Assembly (NCBI RefSeq): GCF_014650715.1
Contig: NZ_BMVM01000002.1
Coordinates: 806,001 to 870,000, forward strand
Length of the DNA stretch: 64,000 bases
Direction of reading: 5' to 3'
Source of the DNA: Streptomyces bluensis
GTDB taxonomy: Bacteria; Actinomycetota; Actinomycetes; Streptomycetales; Streptomycetaceae
Shown: piece after piece, positions 8,604-16,491 of the stretch
How the letters are laid out: every line of letters begins with the position of its first letter
How positions within the stretch are numbered: position 1 is the first letter of the stretch
Program-made: the position numbers and the translations under genes
The notes under the pieces: generated by a model
The model's input: the letters and a program-made list of their open reading frames with translations, nothing else
Database searches by the model: none
What the model was told of the DNA's origin: nothing

Positions 8604-8905
8604 GCTGCCTCCGCCCGTTCTTCGCGCCAGGTGGGGGTGTTCGCGCTGGTGAGGCGTCGGGGCATGACGTGGGTCATCGCCCAGTAGACGCGGGAGACGG
8701 AGGAGGTGGGGCGGTGCTCGTAGTCGCGGACCAGGCGCCGGTGCGGTATCAGGATCCCGTAGGTCTGCTCGACCCTCCACCGCTTCGGCTGCGGCACGAA
8801 CCCCTTGTCCTGCGGGTTGCGTTCGACGATCTCGACGTCAATGCCCAGGCCGGCGCCGTGCGCGACAACGGCGGGCACTTCGCAGAGGCTCCGGGAAGTC
8901 CGCTT
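8107..8905 (-). mobile_element. Truncated IS5-type insertion sequence remnant
   Basis: It consists of the transposase C-terminal fragment plus its accessory gene. A possible surviving end, GGTCCTGTTGGGCAAGCACC on the minus strand (about 8108-8127), resembles IS5-type termini, but no matching inverted repeat was found at the other side. The break is near 8900. Confidence 0.5.
8600..8878 (-). pseudogene. IS5-family transposase, C-terminal fragment
   Basis: The encoded segment (ERNPQDKGFVPQPKRWRVEQ, then YGILIPHRRLVRDYE and SRVYWAMTHVM) is the C-terminal part of a DDE transposase. It includes the catalytic-glutamate region WRVEQTYG. The N-terminal two thirds, with the two catalytic aspartates, are absent upstream, where the secreted hydrolase gene ends at 8974. 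It cannot be active alone. Confidence 0.8.
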
Positions 8906-8973
8906 CCATGCTCAGCGGGTGGTCCTCGGAGCGCGGGACCGTGACGCAGACGGCCGGGGCCCGCCGGAAACGG

Positions 8974-10437
8974 TCAGGGAGCGATGCCCACGCCGTCGAT
9001 CCGGCTCCACGCCCGCTCCTGCGCCGCGGTCATGGCGGGCCAGGCGAGCCCGCCCGGCCGGGGCAGGATTCGCGAGGCGTACGGCGCGGGATGGAAGGCC
9101 GGGTCGTAAAAGCATCCGCTGCCGTAGCTTCGGTCGAAGGCTTCGCAGGAGGCTGCGACCGAGCGTGGGGTCGGTTTGTGTCCGTCGCGCACCCAGGCGT
9201 TCAGAGCCGCGAGGGAGTTGGCGTACTCGGAGTCGCTCAGCGCGCTGTGCTCGGTCTCCTTCGTGAAGGTCTGGACGAGGTTGCCGTCCCTGCCGGCGCC
9301 CTGAAGAGTGGCGCGGTAGGCCGCCTCGTGCTCGACGAAGGCCGTCGGGTCGTCGATCGCGTGCAGGGTGAGGACCGGGATGGAGACCTTGCCTGTGAGG
9401 TCGCTGTCGTAGGAGAGATCGCGGCGCGCAGTGGGGTCGGCCGAGAACCGCTCGACACCCGCGTTGAGTGCCTTGTCGTCGTGAGAACCCGTGTACCGCA
9501 CACCCTGGTTGCTGAAGGGATTGCGGCCGCCGAGCCGGCTGGAGACGATGTCCCGGAATGTGAAGGTCGAGAACCGCAGATGTGACTCGAGCGAGCGCTC
9601 CGGGATTTGGGTGACGGCGAGGATGTCGTCGAGGTTGCGCTGTTGCAGCGCGGTCCGGTCCGCGGGGTGGGAGGCGTACCCGGTGCACTCTTGCAGGCGG
9701 GCACGGAGCCCGGCGCTCGTCAACGTGGAGTCCGCGCGCAGGCCCTGCCACAGCGGGTACTGCGGCTCTGCGGGCCGGGGATGGTTGCGGCAGTAGTACT
9801 GGTAGACCACCCGTAGGTCGACACGGTAGTCGTAGCCGCGTGAGCCGCCGCCGAGGACGCCATTCGTGAGCAGCGCGCCGTCGTAGGCGCCGGGGCGCGT
9901 TCCGTAAGTCTCCGCCACCTTGGCGGCGACGTTGCCGCCCCAGGACTGGCCGTGCACATAGGTCCGCTTCGGCTTGCCGAACTCCGAGACGAACAGGCGG
10001 CGCACGTTCTCGGTGTCGGCGGCGGCCATCCGAGTCCCGTAGCCACCGCGGCGGTAGGAGGAGGCAGCCCAGGCGTATCCCTCGTCGACCATCACCGCCC
10101 AGCGCTCCAGATCGTCAATGCTGCGTGACGGGTCCGAGGAGTCGCCGAGATCGGGTCCGCCGTGCGCGTGCACGACGAGGGATCCGTTCCAGCGGGCCGG
10201 AACGGCCATCGTGTAGTACGCCCCGTTGGTGTCCTGGCCGGTATAGCACGTCGCCTTCCCGGCCAGGTTGGGCGGGCAGGTGGCTGCCGCGGGCTGCATG
10301 GTCTGTGCCTGGGGCGCGGGGGCGTTGCCGAGCGTACCGAGGAGTGTTGCGGCGAGCCCGGCGGCCAGTACTGCCGGACGGCAGCGACGGGCCGAGAGCC
10401 GTCGATGAGTCAGTACGGGCGTGTCCAGTGTGTTCAA
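8974..10437 (-). CDS. Secreted alpha/beta hydrolase
   Basis: Exported serine hydrolase of about 487 residues. An arginine-rich start and hydrophobic stretch (RPAVLAAGLAATLLGTLGNA) form the signal peptide, with cleavage near AQA/AAA. The nucleophile elbow is GQSWGG (RTYVHGQSWGGNVAAK), an oxyanion-hole HAHGGPD lies upstream, and acid and histidine candidates are IDDPTAF and KETEHSALS. The mature protein has several cysteine pairs, consistent with export. I chose the TTG at 10437 because AGGAG lies 8 bases upstream; the ATG at 10500 would place an unlikely extension before the signal peptide. It lies between two IS remnants. Substrate unknown (esterase or peptidase). Confidence 0.8.
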   Translation of the reverse strand: MNTLDTPVLTHRRLSARRCRPAVLAAGLAATLLGTLGNAPAPQAQTMQPAAATCPPNLAGKATCYTGQDTNGAYYTMAVPARWNGSLVVHAHGGPDLGDSSDPSRSIDDLERWAVMVDEGYAWAASSYRRGGYGTRMAAADTENVRRLFVSEFGKPKRTYVHGQSWGGNVAAKVAETYGTRPGAYDGALLTNGVLGGGSRGYDYRVDLRVVYQYYCRNHPRPAEPQYPLWQGLRADSTLTSAGLRARLQECTGYASHPADRTALQQRNLDDILAVTQIPERSLESHLRFSTFTFRDIVSSRLGGRNPFSNQGVRYTGSHDDKALNAGVERFSADPTARRDLSYDSDLTGKVSIPVLTLHAIDDPTAFVEHEAAYRATLQGAGRDGNLVQTFTKETEHSALSDSEYANSLAALNAWVRDGHKPTPRSVAASCEAFDRSYGSGCFYDPAFHPAPYASRILPRPGGLAWPAMTAAQERAWSRIDGVGIAP

Positions 10438-10850
10438 GAGAGCGGCTCCTGTGGATGCGCTGCGCGAAATTGCGCTGCGATCCGGGATGTTAGGAAGCAC
10501 CTCGTGTGGGGACTACCCGTTGATCATTGCGTTCATAGTGTTCGCATCCCCGCCCAAGGCACGCCCGCCCCCTGGCGCGCCCGCCGGCTGACCGCGTGCC
10601 GCGCGGACTCCGGCAGAACGGTCGGGGCGGCGCCGCGGACGGATGCAGGCACCGCGGACACAGCGCGGCGGTAGGCGGTGCGATGGACAGACCGCCGCTG
10701 CCGATCGCCCCATGGCCTGCCACGACGACCGGTACTGGAGGGCAGCAGAGGTCGGATGCGGTCCCGCTGCCGGTCGATCAGCCGGGCGTGACGAGGCATC
10801 AGGATCAGACCGCAGAGTGCTGAGCACCCGGGCCAGCAACCCGGCCGGGC
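10438..10850. other. Intergenic region with IS debris
   Basis: Apart from the transposase fragment at 10670-10799 I see no gene. The hydrolase promoter should lie near 10440-10540, but no clear consensus is visible. Confidence 0.4.
10670..10799 (-). pseudogene. Transposase N-terminal remnant
   Basis: The minus strand encodes LIDRQRDRIRPLLPSSTGRR followed by GRPWGDRQ and a displaced TAYR. This matches the N-terminal helix of IS5-type transposases (of the kind LTDEQWERIEPLLP...GRRGRP) and then degenerates. It is not the missing half of the element at 8600-8905 in any simple way, because the hydrolase gene lies between them. Confidence 0.6.
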
Positions 10851-11402
10851 TCAGTCGATCGTCTTGATCACCCGGGCGGGCACTCCCGCGACCACGGAGC
10901 TGGCAGGAACATCACGAGTGACCACCGCACCGGCAGCGACCACCGCACCGGCACCGATGGTCACCCCCTGCGTGATCACGGCAGCCGTTCCGATCCAGAC
11001 GTCGTCCTCGATGACGATCGGTGCGAATGAGAGGAACTCGCGGCGCTCGGCCAGGGGCAGTGGATGGCCTCCGGTGATGAGGCTGACCTTCGGGGCGATC
11101 ATGACGCCGTTCCCGATACGGATGCCTCCCTTGTCCATGAAGGTGCATCCCTGGTTGACGAAGACGTTCTCCCCGAACGTCGTGTTCAGCCCGTACTCGG
11201 TAAAGAACGGCGGGTAGATCATCACCGAGTCCGGCAGCGGGCCACCGAACACAAGAGAAAGTAGTTCCGCGCGACCTTCGCTGTCGCTGAACGGAAGCAC
11301 ATTCAGTCGAGACGTCGCATCGGTCACCTCCACGATCCGCTCCACATGACGCGCGAACTCAGGCGTCTGGACATACATGACCTGCTCTGTGCGGGTAGAC
11401 AT
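10851..11402 (-). CDS. Sugar O-acetyltransferase, left-handed beta-helix family
   Basis: Acetyl-CoA-dependent transferase of 183 residues, like maltose/galactoside acetyltransferases (LacA/Maa). The N-terminal helical cap (MSTRTEQVMYVQTPEFA) is followed by hexapeptide repeats with the signature tracts IGNGVMIAPKVSLITGGHP, IEDDVWIGTAAVITQGVTIG and AGAVVTRDVPASSVVAGVPA. The catalytic histidine is the one in GGHP. The start is the ATG at 11402. It is divergent from a broken LysR stub, with a palindrome between them. A normal LysR partner would be expected to control it, so it may now be unregulated or constitutive. The sugar acceptor is unknown. Confidence 0.85.
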   Translation of the reverse strand: MSTRTEQVMYVQTPEFARHVERIVEVTDATSRLNVLPFSDSEGRAELLSLVFGGPLPDSVMIYPPFFTEYGLNTTFGENVFVNQGCTFMDKGGIRIGNGVMIAPKVSLITGGHPLPLAERREFLSFAPIVIEDDVWIGTAAVITQGVTIGAGAVVAAGAVVTRDVPASSVVAGVPARVIKTID

Positions 11403-11459
11403 GCGCTGATCCCACCACCGCGCAGAACACTCGATCAAACAACCCTGCACCACACCAGA

Positions 11460-11476
11460 CACAACCAATGGTTGTG
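11460..11476. promoter_or_regulatory. Palindromic operator candidate
   Basis: CACAACCA-A-TGGTTGTG is a perfect 8+1+8 palindrome in the gap between the acetyltransferase and the LysR stub. This is the usual position of a LysR-type operator. Confidence 0.5.
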
Positions 11477-11492
11477 AAAGTAAGGTGCGAGC

Positions 11493-11574
11493 GTGGATGT
11501 TGAAGCGCTGCGGACGTTCGTGGCCGTTCCAGGCTGCTGCTGACGAGCTGCGGTATCCTTCCGTGCCCTGCCGG
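11493..11574 (+). pseudogene. LysR-family regulator stub
   Basis: From the GTG at 11493 the frame reads VDVEALRTFVAV, the start of a LysR helix-turn-helix. A frame change follows, after which FQAAADELR can be read before similarity ends. About 20 codons of the HTH and the whole effector domain are missing. From 11575 to 11811 I see no recognisable gene. Confidence 0.65.
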
Positions 11575-11811
11575 CAGGCCAGGTCCCGGCCGGGATCAGC
11601 ACCGAACGACTCCTGGACGCACCCCTTGAGCTCCTGGTGACGAGGCCCTGATGGACGCGCTGGCCGACTCGTCCTCGCTGGCCACCCTCGCCGGCAGCGG
11701 GGATTACTGGCCTGGCTCACCGTACAGGCCGCCGGTGGCTGGTGTACGAGGTCCAGTTCGCACCAGGCGGACTTGCCGACCGCCGGCGCCTCGCCGGAGA
11801 GGCGCCGCTAG

Positions 11812-11936
11812 CGGTGGGCAATTTGTCGCCCCTCGTGTGAGACATCAGTCAGCCGGCCGCCACCCCAGCGGCGGTCCCAGCCGCGACGCCAGGTCCGTCA
11901 GGATCTGGACGTAGTCCGCGCGCTGTTCCCGTGTGA
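11812..11936 (-). pseudogene. Duplicated DUF397/LLM-oxidoreductase gene junction
   Basis: This is an imperfect copy of 14336-14430, covering the 3' end of DUF397 (ending NLSPLV on the plus strand) and the last 24 codons of the LLM oxidoreductase on the minus strand (DYVQILTDLASRLGPPLGW). At about 11918 it jumps to sequence matching 14612-14636 (CGCGCTGTTCCCGTGT), so roughly 190 bp are deleted relative to the intact gene. It lies on the far side of the TetR/aldo-keto reductase pair from the intact copy. Confidence 0.75.
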
Positions 11937-11960
11937 CCCGCACTCGGCGACGCGAGCCGG

Positions 11961-12590
11961 TCACCCGAGACCTGCTTCGCTGCGCACGTAGACTCCCGCC
12001 CGCGCCGCGGCGGCGGCGGCCTCGGCGGCCCGGTCCGCAGCGGCTTCGTCCAGAGGATCGCGGCTGGTCAGCAGGCGGTAGTAGAGGGGGGCGGAGACGG
12101 CACGGATCACCTCGTGGGTGTCGGTTGCCTTTGGTACCTCGCCTCGGTCGATGGCCTGCTGGACGCAGGGTGCCCACTCCTTGACGCGGATCTCGTAGAA
12201 GCGGTGCAGGGCCTCGGCCGTCTTCTCCTCGCAGGCGGCAGCCGCGATCACCGCTTTGAACAGCGCCCCCTGCCTCGGGTCTGCCAAGGTGCGCCGCACG
12301 AGCCGGGCGTTGGCCTTGAGATCGCCGAGCAGCGAGCCGCTCTCGGTGCGCGGCAGTGACTGCTCGGCCATGTCCGTCAGCAGGTCGGCCACCAAACCGG
12401 TCACCGTTCCCCAGCGGCGGTAGACGGTCGTCTTGCCCACCTCGGCGCGGCGCGCGATGTCGGCGAGGTCCAGGTGGGCGAAGCCCCGTTCCGCCAAGGT
12501 GTCCCCGGCCGCCTGCAGCACCGCCGTCCGTACCCGCGCCGTGCGGCCTCCCGGGCGAACGGTCCCCGGTTCCGCGACTTCAGCCCCCAT
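11961..12590 (-). CDS. TetR-family transcriptional regulator
   Basis: DNA-binding repressor of 209 residues. The HTH lies at about residues 22-65 (LAERGFAHLDLADIARRAEV, then GKTTVYRRWGTVTGLV). An all-helical ligand domain follows, ending in an alanine-rich tail. It is divergent from the aldo-keto reductase gene with 105 bp between starts, so it most likely represses that gene and itself. An imperfect palindrome abuts its start codon. Ligand unknown. Confidence 0.9.
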   Translation of the reverse strand: MGAEVAEPGTVRPGGRTARVRTAVLQAAGDTLAERGFAHLDLADIARRAEVGKTTVYRRWGTVTGLVADLLTDMAEQSLPRTESGSLLGDLKANARLVRRTLADPRQGALFKAVIAAAACEEKTAEALHRFYEIRVKEWAPCVQQAIDRGEVPKATDTHEVIRAVSAPLYYRLLTSRDPLDEAAADRAAEAAAAAARAGVYVRSEAGLG

Positions 12591-12610
12591 AACGGTACTC
12601 CAGTTTCGTT
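12591..12610. promoter_or_regulatory. TetR operator candidate
   Basis: AACGGTACTCCAGTTTCGTT is a 20-bp imperfect palindrome (7 of 10 pairs match) directly upstream of the TetR start. It is inside the divergent promoter region shared with the aldo-keto reductase. Confidence 0.4.
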
Positions 12611-12695
12611 AATCACTTGGCGTCTGCTACCTTACCGGCAAGGCTAATGGAACCACAGTCCCGTTAGTTAGCGGCTGAAGGAGAGAGGATCAGTC

Positions 12696-13772
12696 ATGGA
12701 ATACCGGCGACTGGGCACATCCGGACTCAAGGTCCCCGCACTGAGCTTCGGCGCCGGCACCTTCGGCGGCCAAGGACCGCTGTTCGGCGCCTGGGGCAAC
12801 ACCGACGCGCGAGAAGCGCGCCGTCTCGTGGACGTCTGCCTGGACGCCGGGATCACGATGTTCGACACCGCTGACGTGTACTCCGGCGGCGCGTCCGAGG
12901 AAGTGCTGGGCGAAGCGATCAAAGGCCGCAGGGGCCGGGTGATCGTGTCCACCAAGACCAGCCTGCCGATGGGGGAAGGCCCAGGCGATGCGGGCTCCTC
13001 CCGCTCGCGCCTGATCACCGCGTGCGAGGACGCGCTGCGTCGGCTCGGCACCGACTACATCGACCTGTTCCAGCTGCACGCCTTCGACGCCGGCACCCCC
13101 ATCGAGGAAACCCTGTCCACACTCGACGATCTGGTACGAGCGGGAAAGGTCCGCTATCTGGGAGTCTCCAACTTCTCAGGCTGGCAGGCGATGAAGTCCC
13201 TCGCCATCGCGGAGAGGTATGGTCACCCGCGCTACGTCGCCCATCAGGTCTACTACTCCCTCATCGGCCGCGACTACGAATGGGAACTGATGCCCCTCGG
13301 GCTCGATCAGGGCCTCGGGGCACTCGTCTGGAGCCCGCTCGGCTGGGGACGGCTCACCGGCAAGGTCCACCGCCACCAGCCGCTACCCGTCGGCAGCCGA
13401 CTGCACCACACCGCCGACTACGGCCCGCCGGTCGAGGACGAACACCTCTACGACGTCGTCGATGCCCTCGACGAGATCGCGCAGGAGACCGGCAAGGCCA
13501 TTCCGCAGATCGCCATCAACTGGCTGCTGCAGCGGCCGACCGTCTCCTCCGTCATCATCGGCGCCCGCAACGAGGAGCAACTCCGTCAGAACCTCGGAGC
13601 CATCGGCTGGACGCTCACACCCGACCAGATGGCGAAACTCGATGCGGCGAGCAGCAAGACGGCGCCCTACCCGTACTTCCCCTACCAACGCCAGGAAGGC
13701 TTCGCCCGCCTGAACCCGCCGGTGGCTGGCCCCCTGAGGCCGGCACACCCCCCTGCCAAGAACGCTTCCTGA
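12696..13772 (+). CDS. Aldo/keto reductase
   Basis: NAD(P)H-dependent carbonyl reductase with a TIM-barrel fold, 358 residues. The full catalytic tetrad is present: Asp57 and Tyr62 (FDTADVYS), Lys87 (VSTKTS) and His128 (FQLHAFD). The C-terminal cofactor-binding segment is SSVIIGARNEEQL. It resembles the voltage-gated-channel-beta/YhdN type group. The start ATG has AAGGAGAG upstream. The divergent TetR gene is its likely regulator. Substrate not predictable. Its 3' side runs into XRE/DUF397 debris. Confidence 0.92.
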   Translation: MEYRRLGTSGLKVPALSFGAGTFGGQGPLFGAWGNTDAREARRLVDVCLDAGITMFDTADVYSGGASEEVLGEAIKGRRGRVIVSTKTSLPMGEGPGDAGSSRSRLITACEDALRRLGTDYIDLFQLHAFDAGTPIEETLSTLDDLVRAGKVRYLGVSNFSGWQAMKSLAIAERYGHPRYVAHQVYYSLIGRDYEWELMPLGLDQGLGALVWSPLGWGRLTGKVHRHQPLPVGSRLHHTADYGPPVEDEHLYDVVDALDEIAQETGKAIPQIAINWLLQRPTVSSVIIGARNEEQLRQNLGAIGWTLTPDQMAKLDAASSKTAPYPYFPYQRQEGFARLNPPVAGPLRPAHPPAKNAS

Positions 13773-13959
13773 CCACGACCAGATAGGCAATTGGAAGGTT
13801 TGAGCCAGTCCTGGAGGCGGTCACCAGGCACTACCCGAGTCACCTGTGGCCGAATTCTGCCAATTGCTCACCTGGCTCACTGTGGGGGCGGTTGGTGTCC
13901 AGCGGTGCCCCCATTCGGTGAGCAGGCGGTGGGCGCGGTGGTGGGCGAGGGCGACGCTC

Positions 13960-14148
13960 GGCAAGATGCAGGAGCACGTCACGCTGGAGTCCGTCGCGAC
14001 GGCCGTGAAGTCATGGCAACCAGCGTTCGTTCCAGTTACGATGCGCGCCCGACTGGAACATCTCCTGGCAGTAGCCCACAAGCCGAACGTCACCATCAAC
14101 GTGCTCCCCTTCGGCTCAATCACTCTCGGTCTCGAAAAGGAACTCTGA
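13960..14148 (+). pseudogene. Truncated XRE/DUF5753 regulator
   Basis: Only a mid-section of the DUF5753 sensor-like domain remains (LGKMQEHVTLESVATAVKSW, then RARLEHLLAVAHKPNVTINV, then LPFGSI). It is followed at once by a stop. The N-terminal HTH and the C-terminal third are missing. It precedes an intact DUF397 gene, the usual partner order for this family. The bases at 13773-13959 show no other gene. Confidence 0.7.
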
Positions 14149-14151
14149 GCC

Positions 14152-14352
14152 GTGTCAGACCTCTTCCTGTACCGCAAGTCGAGCTACGGCAACGGTGGAT
14201 ACGAGTGCGTCGAAATAGCCACCAACATCCCCACCACCGTCGCCATACGGGACTCCAAGAACCCCGGCGGCCCCTCTCTCCGCATCCGACCCACCACCTG
14301 GACCGCCTTCGAAACCGCGCTGCGAGACGGCAACTTGGCACCCCTCGCGTAA
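14152..14352 (+). CDS. DUF397 protein
   Basis: A 66-residue protein with the family motifs YRKSSYGNGGYECVEIA, VAIRDSKNPGGPSLR and WTAFETALRDGNL. DUF397 proteins are small partners of XRE/DUF5753 regulators in Streptomyces, in developmental or toxin-antitoxin-like control. Here the XRE partner immediately upstream is a truncated relic, so this copy is an orphan unless it works with a distant partner. It starts at the GTG at 14152. Its 3' end lies 5 bp from the convergent LLM oxidoreductase stop. Confidence 0.88.
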   Translation: MSDLFLYRKSSYGNGGYECVEIATNIPTTVAIRDSKNPGGPSLRIRPTTWTAFETALRDGNLAPLA

Positions 14353-14430
14353 GACCTCAGCCCGCCCGCCGCCACCCCAGCGCCGGGCCCAGCCGCGTCG
14401 CCAGGTCCGTCAGGATCTGTACGTAGTCCT
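14336..14430. repeat. Parent copy of the duplicated DUF397/LLM junction
   Basis: This matches 11812-11917 at most positions and includes both gene 3' ends. Together the two copies bracket the TetR/aldo-keto reductase segment in direct orientation, about 2.5 kb apart. Confidence 0.75.
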
Positions 14431-15376
14431 CGTGGTCGAAGGTGAAGGGGAGGGCGAAGGCCACCTCGTCGATCTCCCTGAACGCGGCGTGGGCGTAGAG
14501 GCGTTCCGCGAGCTCCTCCGAGGTGCCGACGAGGTCCGGGGCGAACATCATGCGGGCCGGGCCCTGGGGGGTGGTCGTGCGAGGGGTGCGTTTCGCGGCG
14601 TACTCCTCGTACTTCGCGCGCTGTTCCCGTGTCGCGCTGTCCGTGGGGATGACCACCAGGCCCTGGGAGACGCGGGCGGCGTCGCCGTCGGGGTGGTGGG
14701 CGCGGAACGTGCGGATGTGCGACAGCTGGATCTCCGCGAAGTCCTCGGACTCCTCCGCCTTCACCACGCTGCTGGTCAGCAGGTTCATGCCGTGCTCGCC
14801 CGCCCACCGGGCCGAGCGCAGGCTGCCGCCGCCGTACCACATGCGGCCGCCCAGGCCGGGAGACTGCGGTTGCACCCTGTCCGAGAAGGCCTCGAAGCCC
14901 TCGACCCCGCTGAAGTCCGTGGCCGGTTTGCCGCGGACGAAGTCCAGGAGGCGCTCCACCCGGTCGTAGCCGAAGTCCTCGGAGGCCGCCGTGTCCGGGT
15001 AGAGGGCCTGTTTCACCTGGTCGTAGTGCATCGGGGGGCCCACGCTCACGCCCGGGTTGAGGCGGCCCCCGGAGAGTATGTCCACCGTCGACAGGTCCTC
15101 GGCGAGGCGCAGCGGGTTCTCCCAGCCCAGCGGGGTGACCGCGGTGCCGAGCTCGATGCGGTGCGTGCGCTGGGAGGCCGCCGCGAGGACCGCCACCGGG
15201 GACGAGATGCCGTACTGGAGGTGGCGGTGCCGCAGCCACGCGCTGTCGAAGCCGAGGCGCTCGCCGAGTTCGATGATCTCCAGGGTCGACTCGTGGCCCC
15301 GGCGCGGATCAGCCTCGTCGAACAGTCCGATGGTCAGGAAGCCCAGCTTCCGCAGCGGTTGTGAGGGCAGCGGCAT
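14357..15376 (-). CDS. LLM-class flavin-dependent oxidoreductase
   Basis: Luciferase-like F420/FMN-dependent oxidoreductase of 339 residues. It has the N-terminal strand LGFLTIGLFDEADP, the FDSAWLRHRHLQYG segment and the RIELGTAVTPLGWENPLRLA region typical of alkanal-monooxygenase-like proteins. Cofactor choice (FMN or F420) and substrate cannot be read. Convergent with DUF397. A GGAGCC ribosome binding site lies before the ATG. A short tandem repeat lies upstream of the start. Part of its 3' end is duplicated at 11812-11936. Confidence 0.9.
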   Translation of the reverse strand: MPLPSQPLRKLGFLTIGLFDEADPRRGHESTLEIIELGERLGFDSAWLRHRHLQYGISSPVAVLAAASQRTHRIELGTAVTPLGWENPLRLAEDLSTVDILSGGRLNPGVSVGPPMHYDQVKQALYPDTAASEDFGYDRVERLLDFVRGKPATDFSGVEGFEAFSDRVQPQSPGLGGRMWYGGGSLRSARWAGEHGMNLLTSSVVKAEESEDFAEIQLSHIRTFRAHHPDGDAARVSQGLVVIPTDSATREQRAKYEEYAAKRTPRTTTPQGPARMMFAPDLVGTSEELAERLYAHAAFREIDEVAFALPFTFDHEDYVQILTDLATRLGPALGWRRAG

Positions 15377-15391
15377 GGGGGCTCCTCCATC

Positions 15392-15440
15392 GTCGGCACG
15401 GCATGGGTCGGCACGGCATCGCTCAGTACGGCATCGCTCA
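15392..15440. repeat. Short tandem repeat upstream of the LLM gene
   Basis: Three 15- to 19-bp units start at 15392 (GTCGGCACGGCATGG), 15407 (GTCGGCACGGCATCG) and 15426 (GTACGGCATCGCTCA). They lie between the LLM start and the stop of the phosphotransferase gene upstream of it. Function unknown. Confidence 0.6.
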
Positions 15441-15492
15441 GTACCTCAAAGCCTTCGCGCTCCGGTTCTGTTCCCTCGGTACGCCAGTTCGA

Positions 15493-16410
15493 TCAGTGGT
15501 GGGCCGTTGCGATGAGGCGTCTCAGCGCGGTGTGTCCCGGCGGGCCCCAGCTGGGCTTGCCTCCGGGGCGGCCGTGGACGCCGGCATCTCCGATGAGGAT
15601 GCCGGCGAGGGCACGCCCCACCGCCCAGCCGCGGGCGCGGCGCAGGGTCGCGGGGTCCGGGACGGGCCGGTAGGCGCCGTGGAAGCGTTCGGCGGCGCCG
15701 TCCGGCAGCAGCAGCCAGGCGGCGGCGAGGTCACAGGCGGGATCACCCGCGCAGAGGTCGCCGAAGTCGATCACGCCGCAGAAGGTACCGTCCCTGGTGA
15801 GGATGTTGGCCGGATGCAGGTCACCGTGGAGCCACAGCGCCGGCCCCGTCCAGTCGGGCGCGGCGGCGGCGTCTTCCCAGACGGCCCGGACGGCGTCCGG
15901 GTCGGGGATCAGCCCCAACTCGGTGGCCGAGGCCAGTTGCCGGGCGAACCCCTCGGCGTGATCACGCAGCGGACCCCCACGGTAGCGGCCGGTCGGCGCC
16001 CCGTCGGGGGCCGGCTGGTGAAGGGCGGTCAGGAAGCCGGCCAAGGTGTCGGCCGCCTCCGCAGCGCGTGTGGCGGGGGCCTGGTCGGCGGGCGTGCCCG
16101 GCACCCAGGTGGTGACGATCCAGGGGCGCGGAAACCGCTCCGAGGGCTCGCCGAGACGCTGCGGGACGGGGACCTGAAGGGGGAGGCCCGGGGCGAGAGC
16201 GGGCAGCCATGCGTGCTCCTTGCGCAGCAGCGCGTCCGCGGACTGCGTCGCCCAGGGCAACCGCACGGCGAGGTCGTCGCCGAGCCGCCACAGCTGGTTG
16301 TCCCAGCCACGCGCGCCGAGCCTCACTGGGCGATCAGCCAGATCGGGGTGCTGGTCGTGCAGCAGATCACGGACCAGCTCCGCGGTGATCTCGATCTCGG
16401 TGTGGGTCAT
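15493..16410 (-). CDS. Aminoglycoside phosphotransferase-family kinase
   Basis: APH/choline-kinase-like enzyme of 305 residues. It has the catalytic loop LWLHGDLHPANIL (Asp and Asn visible) and the metal-binding DFGD motif (GVIDFGDLCAGDPACDLA). The N-terminal lobe has VRLGARGWDNQLWRLGDDLA and AVRLPWA with the likely ATP-lysine position changed to arginine. Many Streptomyces have such genes without known substrates, so antibiotic resistance should not be assumed. The start is the ATG at 16410; a TTG 9 bases upstream is less likely. Confidence 0.85.
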   Translation of the reverse strand: MTHTEIEITAELVRDLLHDQHPDLADRPVRLGARGWDNQLWRLGDDLAVRLPWATQSADALLRKEHAWLPALAPGLPLQVPVPQRLGEPSERFPRPWIVTTWVPGTPADQAPATRAAEAADTLAGFLTALHQPAPDGAPTGRYRGGPLRDHAEGFARQLASATELGLIPDPDAVRAVWEDAAAAPDWTGPALWLHGDLHPANILTRDGTFCGVIDFGDLCAGDPACDLAAAWLLLPDGAAERFHGAYRPVPDPATLRRARGWAVGRALAGILIGDAGVHGRPGGKPSWGPPGHTALRRLIATAHH

Positions 16411-16491
16411 GCGAGGCAACGGTAGTCAGTCGGGCGGTGGCCCGGCCCGCGCCGGCGTGACGCCCTCCACCCGGATGCCTTACGCGGCCCC

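Noticed and set aside
6688..14352. Accessory stretch as a prophage or integrative element
   Set aside because: No integrase, phage structural, replication or transfer genes and no tRNA attachment site were seen. Only IS fragments and gene duplications are present.
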